Shown: piece by piece, positions 26,756 to 33,403 of the stretch
Numbering within the stretch: the first letter of the stretch is position 1
Layout of the letters: the number at the start of each line of letters is the position of its first letter
NCBI GenBank assembly: GCA_046330255.1
Contig: JAXLTC010000001.1
Span: 186,001 to 250,000 of the forward strand
Direction: 5' to 3'
Length of the DNA: 64,000 bases
From: JBBSBL01 sp046330255
GTDB taxonomy: Bacteria; Actinomycetota; Thermoleophilia; Solirubrobacterales; Solirubrobacteraceae
The notes under the pieces: generated by a model
What the model saw: only the letters and a program-made list of their open reading frames with translations
What the model was told of the DNA's origin: nothing
The model's database searches: none
Program-made: the position numbers and the translations under genes

Positions 26756-27460
26756 ATGCGAGCAGCCCCGTCCACGCCGGCGATCCGGCGCGCCCGGATC
26801 GCCGTCCTGGACGATCACGCCGCGGTGCGCCTCGGGCTCGAGCGCCTCCTCCGGCGCGAGCCGGGCCTTCGCTTCGTCGCCGCGCTCGGCGACGAGCGCG
26901 AGCTGCTGGACGCGATCGCGCGCGAGCCGGTCGATGTCGTGGTGCTCGACTACGAGCTCGCCCGCGGCGACGGCCTCTCCATCTGCCAGCGGCTGAAACA
27001 GGGCGAGCGGCCGCCCGCCGTGCTGATCTACTCCGCCTACGCGGGAGCCGGATTGCTCGTCGCCGCGGCCATCGCGCAGGCGGACGCGGTGGTCGGCAAG
27101 GCGGAGCCCGTCTCCCATCTGCTGGACTCGATCCGCCGGGTGGCCCGGGGCGAGCGCCTCGTGCCCGCGCCGGGAATCGATCAGCTCGCGGCGGCGACGG
27201 CCCGGGTCGAGCCGGGCGATGCGCCCGTCGCCGCGCTGCTCGTCGACGGCGCCACGGTGTCCGACATAGCCCGGGCGCTGGCGATCGACGAGCGGGAGGC
27301 CGTCCACCGTACGCGCCGCGTCATCGGCCGCCTCCACCCCCGGCGCGGATCCGGCCCCGGCGGGTCCGGCGGGGCCGATCTACATGCCGGACCCCATTCA
27401 CGTGCGCGGGACCGCTCGGCAGACTCCCATCATGCGCCGGATCGCGATCACATCGGCTGA
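26756..27460 (+). CDS. Orphan response regulator with short HTH-like C-terminus
   Basis: A 234-residue protein. Residues 14-130 form a receiver domain (IAVLDDHAAVRLGLERLL, acceptor Asp in VVVLDYELARGDG, Lys in AVVGKAEPVS). Residues 155-195 hold a reduced LuxR-like HTH (VAALLVDGATVSDIARALAIDEREAVHRTRRVIGRL). The last 38 residues are Gly/Arg/His-rich and overlap the promoter area of the next gene, so that tail may not be functional. It is divergent from the kinase and could share its signal. No partner kinase is adjacent on its own strand. Confidence 0.72.
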   Translation: MRAAPSTPAIRRARIAVLDDHAAVRLGLERLLRREPGLRFVAALGDERELLDAIAREPVDVVVLDYELARGDGLSICQRLKQGERPPAVLIYSAYAGAGLLVAAAIAQADAVVGKAEPVSHLLDSIRRVARGERLVPAPGIDQLAAATARVEPGDAPVAALLVDGATVSDIARALAIDEREAVHRTRRVIGRLHPRRGSGPGGSGGADLHAGPHSRARDRSADSHHAPDRDHIG

Positions 27461-27833
27461 GCGGATCGGCGCAGCGCCGCGGCGAGACCCCGCGCACGAG
27501 CTCTACGACCGGGCCTGCGACCTGGTCGCGGCGGCCGCGGAGCTGCGCGCGGCCTCGGCCGACCGCGACGGCGACGCCGCCGTCGCCGCCACCCTCGGCT
27601 CGCTCGGGGCGGCGCTGGGCGACATCGCCGCGGCCGTCGATGGGCTGCGCTGCTCGAGCGTGCTCCGGATCTCCAGCGCCTGGCCCGCGTTCGGGGAGGG
27701 GGCCTGCGCCGAGGCCGGCGACGCGAGCATCCGCTTCGACGCCGCGTCCGCCGCGATCCGCGCCGCCGCCGGCGCCTGCGACGACGCCCGCCGTGAGGTC
27801 GGTCCGCTGCTGGCCGAGCTCTCGCCGCGGTAG
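27432..27833 (+). CDS. Hypothetical Ala-rich helical protein
   Basis: A 133-residue Ala-rich protein, likely all helical (ELYDRACDLVAAAAELRAASADRDGDAA onward), with no recognised domain or membrane segment. I chose the ATG at 27432 (MRRIAITSAERIG); an ATG at 27384 would overlap the upstream gene more deeply. A copy of the GACCCCATT half-site lies 34 nt upstream, suggesting separate control from the regulator gene that it overlaps by 29 nt. Function unknown. Confidence 0.5.
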   Translation: MRRIAITSAERIGAAPRRDPAHELYDRACDLVAAAAELRAASADRDGDAAVAATLGSLGAALGDIAAAVDGLRCSSVLRISSAWPAFGEGACAEAGDASIRFDAASAAIRAAAGACDDARREVGPLLAELSPR

Positions 27834-27899
27834 GCCGTCCCCTTCCGGGGCTGGTGGCGACGGGATCGGCGGTCGTGGACCAAACCCGTCCCGGCTGAG

Positions 27900-27935
27900 A
27901 CCCGTCCTGCGGGCATAGCCTGGGACGGGTTGGCC
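27900..27935. repeat. Dispersed palindromic repeat, copy 1
   Basis: A 36-nt sequence identical, in reverse orientation, to 54806-54841. It contains the inverted repeat ACCCGTCC...GGACGGGT around a 15-nt centre that has its own GGC/GCC pairing. It lies between the convergent ends of the hypothetical gene (27833) and the methyltransferase gene (27964). This position would suit a bidirectional terminator or a REP-like element; there is no T-tract. Confidence 0.75.
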
Positions 27936-27963
27936 GGGAGGGGGCCGGGCGCAGGCCCGTGCC

Positions 27964-29013
27964 TCATGCAGTGGCCGTCACCAGCGTCATGGCGCGCTGG
28001 AGGTGGAGCGAGCCGTCGGCTTCCCGATGGTCGACGACCAGCCGTTCGAGCTCCGCGAGCACGGCCGCGCGCTCGGAGGCGCTGAGCGCCGCGTCCAGGC
28101 GGCGCACGTGGCCGTTCTCGCGCGCCATCCACGACCACAGGCCGGCTGCGTCCGGGACGTCCAGCCACTGCCGCAGCGTCCGGGCTCGCACATCGGCGAG
28201 CCCCGCAGCGCGATGGGCCGCCATCGCCTCGTCGCGGCCGCCCAGACGGCCGAAGGCGCGCGCGTAGCCGGCGCGGTGCGCGCCGAGGGCCGCCGCGGCG
28301 GCGGAGCGCGGAAGCCCGAACCAGGGGTTCACCCCGACCGGCGCCCACAGCGCCGTGACGACTCGACCGCCGGCCCCGGTCACGCGCCGCAACTCCCGCA
28401 ACGTCGTGACCGGCTCGGCGGCGATCATCAGCGCCAGCCGGCTAACGGTCGCCGCGAACCGGCCTCCGGGGAACGGGAGCGGGCGGTCGAAGTCGAGCTC
28501 CATGAGCTCCACCCTGGCGCCCGCCGGGTGCGCCGAGAGCCGCGCGCGTCCCTGCGCGAGCCGCTCGCTGCTGGTGTCGATCCCGACGGCCTCCGCCGCG
28601 CCGGCGTCTGCGAGCGCCAGGGTCAGCCGCGCGCTGCCGCAGCCGGCGTCGAGCACCGAGCCGGCATCGGCGACGGCGGCGACGATCTCCGGGATCCCGA
28701 GCGGCGCAGTGCCGCCGGGATCACCGTCGGCACGATCGGACAGAGGCCCTCGTGCGGCCGGGGGTGACAACAACCGACACCTGCCTCGCGCACGGGCACA
28801 ACGCCAGTGGAAGTCGGGCAGCACCGCGATTCCGTGGCGACGCAGCATCGTGTAGGTCCGGTGGATGCGCCTGAGATACGCGTCGTCGTAGACGCCGGGC
28901 CGGGGCTCCAGGCCCTTCCAGACGATCCCGAGGCGAACGACGCCGAAGCCGCGGACCGCCTGGTCGGTGATCCAGCGCCCGGCCTGCCCGAAACGCGCGT
29001 TCTCCGCGCTCAT
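27964..29013 (-). CDS. SAM-dependent methyltransferase in a chimeric frame with a glycoside hydrolase remnant
   Basis: One open frame of 349 codons encodes two unrelated parts. Residues 1-70 match a fragment of a family 5 glycosidase (see the entry at 28804-29013). From about residue 105 the rest is a class I methyltransferase: SVLDAGCGSARLTLALADAG binds SAM, followed by LDFDRPLPFPGGRFAATVSRLAL and a C-terminal half like small-molecule methyltransferases. A TTG at 28770 (LSPPAARGPLSD), preceded by AGGCAGG, would give a normal 268-residue methyltransferase. I think this is the true product, or that a rearrangement put it behind a glycosidase start. Substrate unknown. Confidence 0.65.
   Translation of the reverse strand: MSAENARFGQAGRWITDQAVRGFGVVRLGIVWKGLEPRPGVYDDAYLRRIHRTYTMLRRHGIAVLPDFHWRCARARGRCRLLSPPAARGPLSDRADGDPGGTAPLGIPEIVAAVADAGSVLDAGCGSARLTLALADAGAAEAVGIDTSSERLAQGRARLSAHPAGARVELMELDFDRPLPFPGGRFAATVSRLALMIAAEPVTTLRELRRVTGAGGRVVTALWAPVGVNPWFGLPRSAAAAALGAHRAGYARAFGRLGGRDEAMAAHRAAGLADVRARTLRQWLDVPDAAGLWSWMARENGHVRRLDAALSASERAAVLAELERLVVDHREADGSLHLQRAMTLVTATA
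28804..29013 (-). pseudogene. Fragment of a GH5 (endoglycoceramidase-like) glycoside hydrolase
   Basis: Codons 1-70 of the chimeric frame read GFGVVRLGIVWKGLEPRPG, DAYLRRIHRTYTMLRRHGI and VLPDFH, a recognisable piece of the GH5 barrel around its second and third strands, as in endoglycoceramidases and secreted cellulases. The usual continuation (a Gln after LPDFH, then the catalytic Glu region) is absent, as are the signal peptide and first strand. About 70 of the 400-500 residues remain, so it cannot be an active hydrolase. Confidence 0.6.
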
Positions 29014-29231
29014 GGCGTCCGCCGACGTGCCGCCGGCGGTAGCGAGGCGGACGGCGGCCGGCAGGGCACCGACCGCCTAGCAGGCGCCGGAGCCTGCGGT
29101 TGAGAAGCGCAAGGAACGTGTCGTGCGGGCCGATCATCTGACCTCGGGCGGGCGCGGGCGCCGCAGGATGACAGGCACCGCCTCCGCTGGTGGCGGTCGG
29201 CTTCGGAACGGCGGGAACATAAGGTGCAGCC

Positions 29232-30479
29232 ATGCTCGATCCGACCGACCTCGACCTGTCCCTCTCCGACGCCGGCGCGCGCGTCGCGGAGCGCCTGCGC
29301 GCCTTCCTGGACGCGGAGGTGCTTCCGCGCTCCGACGAGCTGAGCGCCCAGATGGACTCGGTGACCGGCGGCGAGCCGTACCCGCCGCTGATGCGGGAGC
29401 TGCGCGCCCGCGCCCGCGAGCAGGGCCTGTGGAACCTCTTCCTGGCCCAGCGCGCCCACGGCGGGGAGCTCTCGCACGTCGACTACGGCCATCTCTGCGA
29501 GCTGATGGGCCACGACGGGTGGGCGCCGGCGGTCTTCAACTGCAACTTCCCCGACACGGGCAACATGGAGATCCTGCTCGAGCGGGCCGACGAGGAACAG
29601 CGCGCGCGCTGGCTGGGGCCGCTGCTCGACGGCGAGATCCGCTCCTGCTTCGCGCTCACCGAGCCCGAGGTCGCGAGCTCGGATCCCACCGGGATCGAGA
29701 CGGTCGCGCGGCGCGACGGCGACGGCTGGGTGATCGACGGGCACAAGTGGTTCGCGAGCGGAGCGGTGGGCGCGGCGCTCTGCGTCGCGATGGTCCGGAC
29801 CGGCGACGACGGCGGGGAGCGCCACCGCCGGCTGAGCGTGCTGCTCGTGCCGATGGACGCCGAGGGCCTGGAGGTCGTGCGCAGCGTCCCGGTGTTCGGG
29901 CACGCCGGCGGGCCGGGCCACGGCGAGCTGCGCTTCGACGGCTGCCGGGTCGGGAACGACGCCCTGCTGGGCGAGGTCGGCGAGGGGTTCGCGATCGCCC
30001 AGGACCGCCTGGGCCCGGGGCGGATCCACCACTGCATGCGCCAGATCGGGGCGGCCGAGCGCGCGCTGCGCCTGGCGGCCGAGCGGGCGCTCACCCGCCC
30101 CCATCGCGAGGGGGTCCTCGCCGACACGCAACTCGTGCGCGCGCACCTCGCGGAGTCGCGCATCGCGCTCGACGCCGGCCGGCTGCTCGTCCTGCGGGCC
30201 GCCCGCGCCATCGACCTCCACGGCAAGCGCGCGGCGTACCGCGACATCTCGATCGCGAAGGTCCAGGTCGCCCGCATGATCCAGGACGTCGTGGATCGCG
30301 CGATCCAGGTGCACGGGGCGCTCGGCATGGCCGACGACTCGCCGCTCGGTCGCATGTGGGTCGTCGCGCGGGCGCTGCGCATCGGCGACGGCGCCGACGA
30401 GGTCCACCTCCTCACGATCGCCAAGCACGAGCTCGCGGCGACCGCGAGCCCCGCCCGGCTACGATCGCGCCCGGCGTGA
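29232..30479 (+). CDS. Acyl-CoA dehydrogenase, ACAD10/11-like
   Basis: A 415-residue flavoprotein with the ACAD fold: CFALTEPEVASSDPTGIET (FAD/substrate loop) and a C-terminal IQVHGALGMADDSPLGRMW. At the catalytic-base loop it reads LRIGDGADEVH, the ADGPDEVH-like form with Asp rather than the EGTxEI Glu of classical dehydrogenases. This form is seen in ACAD10/ACAD11 and relatives that act on 4-hydroxyacyl-CoA phosphate esters. A second dehydrogenase, DUF6285 and an APH-type kinase gene follow, which supports that role. ATG start with an AAGG-containing site upstream. Confidence 0.85.
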   Translation: MLDPTDLDLSLSDAGARVAERLRAFLDAEVLPRSDELSAQMDSVTGGEPYPPLMRELRARAREQGLWNLFLAQRAHGGELSHVDYGHLCELMGHDGWAPAVFNCNFPDTGNMEILLERADEEQRARWLGPLLDGEIRSCFALTEPEVASSDPTGIETVARRDGDGWVIDGHKWFASGAVGAALCVAMVRTGDDGGERHRRLSVLLVPMDAEGLEVVRSVPVFGHAGGPGHGELRFDGCRVGNDALLGEVGEGFAIAQDRLGPGRIHHCMRQIGAAERALRLAAERALTRPHREGVLADTQLVRAHLAESRIALDAGRLLVLRAARAIDLHGKRAAYRDISIAKVQVARMIQDVVDRAIQVHGALGMADDSPLGRMWVVARALRIGDGADEVHLLTIAKHELAATASPARLRSRPA

Positions 30480-30553
30480 ACCCGACCCGTCCCGAGCAGA
30501 CCGAGCGCGCGCCGGAGGCGTCCCTGGCGCACGTCGGGCCGGCGGCGGCGTGA
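30476..30553 (+). CDS. Possible 25-codon coupling ORF between two dehydrogenase genes
   Basis: A GTG in a GTGA overlap with the upstream stop opens 25 codons (MNPTRPEQTERAPEASLAHV...) whose own TGA forms a second GTGA overlap with the start of the next dehydrogenase gene. This exactly bridges the 70-nt gap. It may be a coupling peptide that carries ribosomes from one gene to the next, or a chance frame. No homology recognised. Confidence 0.3.
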   Translation: MNPTRPEQTERAPEASLAHVGPAAA

Positions 30554-31866
30554 GCGCCCCGCTCGAGCCGCCCGCCGCGATCGCGGACACGCTGCGGGCG
30601 CTGGACGAGTTCATCGAGGCCGAGATCAGGCCGCTCGAGCGGGACGGCGACAACGCCCGCTTCTTCGACCACCGGCGTGAGTGGGCGCGGACCGACTTCG
30701 AGCGCGGCGGCGTCCCGAGCCGCGAGTGGGAGGAGCTGATCGGAGAGATGCGCCGCCGCTCCGACGAGGCGGGCTGGCTGCGCTGGGGGCTGCCCGAGCG
30801 GCTTGGCGGGCATGGCGCCTCGCACCTGGAGATGGCGTTCGTCCGCGAGCACCTCGCCCGCCGCGGGGTGGGTCTGCACGACGACGCGCTCTACGAGAGC
30901 TCCGTCGTGGGCAACTTCCCGGTGGTGGTGATGTTCGACGCCGTCGCGTCCGACGAGCAGCGCGCGGAGTGGATCGAGCCGATGATCACCGGCGAGCGCC
31001 CCGTGGGGTTCGCGCTGACCGAGCCCGGATACGGCTCGGACGCGATGCGGATGGAGGCCAGGGCCGCGCTCGAAGGGGAGGTGTGGGTGATCAACGCCGC
31101 CAAGCGCTGGAACTCCGCAGCGCACGCCGTCTCGCACAACGTGGTGTTCGCCCGGACCTCGGGCGAGCCCGGGGAGCCGCTGGGGATCACCGCGTTCCTG
31201 GTCCCGACCGACGCCCCCGGGTACACGGTCGAGTTCTACTGGTGGACGATGAACATGCCCGCGGACGCGGCGGAGGTCACGCTGCGCAACGTGCGCGTCC
31301 CGGCCTCGGCGGTGCTCGGCGAGGTCGGCGGCGGCCTCGTCGCCGTCCAGCACTTCGTCCACGACCAGCGCATGCGCCAGGCCGCCCAGAGCCTCGGCGC
31401 GGCACAGCACTGCATCGACGGGGCCGTCGCCTACGCGCGCTCGCGGCGGACCTGGGGGCGCCCGTTGAGCTCCAACCAGGCGATCCAGTTCCCGCTCGCC
31501 GAGTTGCACACCGAGGCGGAGATGGTGCGCGCGCTGCTGCGCGCGACGGCCTCCGTGCTGGACGAGCACCCGGCCACGAGCGTGTCCCACCTGGTCGCGA
31601 TGTGCAACTACCGCGCCAACCGGCTCGCGTGCGACGCGGCGGACCGCGCGATGCAGGTCTGCGGCGGCGTGGGCTACAGCCGCCACATGCCGTTCGAGCA
31701 CATCTACCGCCGCCACCGGCGCTACCGGATCACCGAGGGGGCGGAGGAGATCCAGATCCGCAAGGTCGCTCAGCGGCTGTTTCAGGAAGTGCCCTCCGGC
31801 TTGCCGGAGGGGATCTGGCCGCGCGACCTGCCGGCCTGGCCGGAGTCTCAGGATCCGCGCAGGTAG
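30550..31866 (+). CDS. Acyl-CoA dehydrogenase
   Basis: A 438-residue acyl-CoA dehydrogenase with GFALTEPGYGSDAMRMEARA (FAD contact), YARSRRTWGRPLSSNQAIQFPLAEL and a C-terminal YRITEGAEEIQIRKVAQRLF, where the EGAEEI Glu is the expected catalytic base. GTG start at 30550 in a GTGA overlap. It converges with and overlaps the DUF6285 gene by 19 nt. With the kinase gene beyond, it may be the LvaC-like dehydrogenase of a 4-hydroxyacid pathway; which of the two dehydrogenases plays that part cannot be told. Confidence 0.85.
   Translation: MSAPLEPPAAIADTLRALDEFIEAEIRPLERDGDNARFFDHRREWARTDFERGGVPSREWEELIGEMRRRSDEAGWLRWGLPERLGGHGASHLEMAFVREHLARRGVGLHDDALYESSVVGNFPVVVMFDAVASDEQRAEWIEPMITGERPVGFALTEPGYGSDAMRMEARAALEGEVWVINAAKRWNSAAHAVSHNVVFARTSGEPGEPLGITAFLVPTDAPGYTVEFYWWTMNMPADAAEVTLRNVRVPASAVLGEVGGGLVAVQHFVHDQRMRQAAQSLGAAQHCIDGAVAYARSRRTWGRPLSSNQAIQFPLAELHTEAEMVRALLRATASVLDEHPATSVSHLVAMCNYRANRLACDAADRAMQVCGGVGYSRHMPFEHIYRRHRRYRITEGAEEIQIRKVAQRLFQEVPSGLPEGIWPRDLPAWPESQDPRR
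31792..31811. terminator. Strong intragenic hairpin near convergent gene ends
   Basis: CCCTCCGGC TT GCCGGAGGG forms a perfect 9-bp stem inside the last codons of the dehydrogenase gene, 37 nt beyond the stop of the convergent DUF6285 gene. It could stop transcription of that gene. There is no T-run on either strand. Confidence 0.4.
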
Positions 31867-32210
31867 CCCGGGTTGGCGATCTCCAGCTGGTCGCGCGCGG
31901 ACGCGCGCAGCGCGTCCAGGACCGCCGCGCGGTCCTCGCCGCTCAGCGCCCCGGCGCGGATGCGCTCGACCAACTCCGCCTCGAGGGCGTCCAGGTCGCC
32001 GGCGTGCCCCAGCAGGCGCGCGAGGCGCTCGCGCTCGCGCGCGCGCATCTCCGCGCCGCGCTCGTAGTCGCCGGCCGCGATCTGCAGCAGGCGGATCGCG
32101 ATCAGCGACTCGAACCGGGCGTGGCCCGTCAGCGCCGGCCGGACGGTCGTCGCGAGGAACTCGATCACCGCCCCGACGAGCTCGCCGGGGGTGGGCTCGT
32201 GGTCGCTCAC
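31848..32210 (-). CDS. DUF6285-family protein (LvaB-like)
   Basis: A 120-residue helical protein with the family start HEPTPGELVGAVIEFLATTVRPALTG and IRLLQIAAGDYERGAE. DUF6285 proteins are small partners encoded next to APH-type acyl-CoA kinases; in Pseudomonas putida the small protein LvaB is needed with the kinase LvaA to phosphorylate 4-hydroxyvaleryl-CoA. Here it is divergent from such a kinase (61 nt away) and convergent with the dehydrogenase. The assignment to the LvaB role is by context and family. Confidence 0.72.
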   Translation of the reverse strand: MSDHEPTPGELVGAVIEFLATTVRPALTGHARFESLIAIRLLQIAAGDYERGAEMRARERERLARLLGHAGDLDALEAELVERIRAGALSGEDRAAVLDALRASARDQLEIANPGYLRGS

Positions 32211-32270
32211 GGCTCGACTCTAGACGGAGCGGGCGCGACGGGCCGGCCCCGGGACGGTAGAACTCCGGTC

Positions 32271-33281
32271 GTGCCCGACGAGGCGACCGCCACCCTCGCG
32301 GCAGCGCTCGCCCGCGATCTGGCCCCCGAGCTCGGCGAGGTCGGGATCGACGATCTCCGGCGCCTCACGGGCGGCGCGTCGCGGGAGACCTGGGCCTTCG
32401 ATGCGGTCGACGCGGCGGGCGCCCGCCACGAGCTGCTCCTGCGCCGCGACTTCCGCGGCGGCGCCACGCAGAACCCCGACGTCCTCGCCGGCCGCGCGGA
32501 CGCGCTGCACCGTGCCGGCGAGCACGCCCTGCTCGTGGCGCTGCACGCCCGCGGCCTGCCCGTCCCCCGCCCGCTGGCGCTGCCCGCCTCGGACGAGCTT
32601 CGGGACTCGTTCGTCATGGAGCGCATCGCCGGGGAGTCGCGGCCGCACGTGATCGTGCGCGAGCACGGCGACACCGTCGGCGAGGGCTCGCTCGCCGCGC
32701 AGCTCGGCGGCGCGCTGGCGGCGATCCACGCGCTCGGCGAGGACGACCTGCCGCGGCTCCCTCGCCGCGGGGCCGTCGAGAAGCTCGAGATCGTCCGAGC
32801 GCTGCTCGACCGCGGCCCGTCGCGGCCCGCGCTCGAGCTCGCGCTGCGCTGGTGCGCCGACCACGCCCCGGCCGACCACGGCCTGCGGCTCGCCCACGGC
32901 GACTTCCGCACCGCGAACTACATTCTGGGCCCCGAGGGCCTGCGCGCGATCATCGATTGGGAGTTCGCCCATCTCGGCGACCCCCACGAGGACCTGGCGT
33001 TCGCCTGCATGCGCGCATGGCGCTTCGGCGCCGACGAGCGCGAGGTGAGCGGCGTCGGCCGGCGCGAGGACCTCTACCGCGGCTACGAGGCGGCGGGCGG
33101 CGGGCGGATCGACCCTGCGGCGGTCCGCTACGCGGACGTCCTGGCCCACCTCTACACGGGCGCGGTCTTCATGATGCGCGCCGTCCAGTTCCGGGACGGG
33201 TCCGAGCGCTCGCTCGAGGGCGCCGCGATCGGGCGCCGGCTCGCGGAGATCGAGTACGACCTGCTCGAACTGCTTCGGTGA
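32271..33281 (+). CDS. APH-family phosphotransferase (LvaA/ACAD10-11 kinase-like)
   Basis: A 336-residue kinase-fold protein. The N-terminal lobe has LTGGASRETWAFDA and LLRRDFRGGA (Lys replaced by Arg as in this subgroup). The catalytic loop is LAHGDFRTANYIL, and the metal site AIIDWEFAHLGDPHEDLAFACM. This subgroup phosphorylates hydroxyl groups on acyl-CoAs rather than aminoglycosides. With DUF6285 and dehydrogenases it would form a 4-hydroxyacyl-CoA to 3-hydroxyacyl-CoA module. GTG start at 32271. Confidence 0.8.
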   Translation: MPDEATATLAAALARDLAPELGEVGIDDLRRLTGGASRETWAFDAVDAAGARHELLLRRDFRGGATQNPDVLAGRADALHRAGEHALLVALHARGLPVPRPLALPASDELRDSFVMERIAGESRPHVIVREHGDTVGEGSLAAQLGGALAAIHALGEDDLPRLPRRGAVEKLEIVRALLDRGPSRPALELALRWCADHAPADHGLRLAHGDFRTANYILGPEGLRAIIDWEFAHLGDPHEDLAFACMRAWRFGADEREVSGVGRREDLYRGYEAAGGGRIDPAAVRYADVLAHLYTGAVFMMRAVQFRDGSERSLEGAAIGRRLAEIEYDLLELLR

Positions 33282-33403
33282 CCGGAGCCGCGCCCGCCCG
33301 GGCGCCTCTGGTCGCGGGGGACGGCACCGCGCAAACCACGGATGGCGCGCGGCCCCCGGTGGGCTAGGTTGCGCGACGAGCACTACGAGGGAGACCGAGA
33401 GCC

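Noticed and set aside
27900..27935. The repeat as an end of an insertion sequence
   Set aside because: No transposase or target duplication is seen near either copy, and the copies are 27 kb apart.
30476..30553. The bridging ORF as a frameshifted tail of the upstream dehydrogenase
   Set aside because: The upstream protein already has a normal family C-terminus, and the extra codons show no ACAD similarity.
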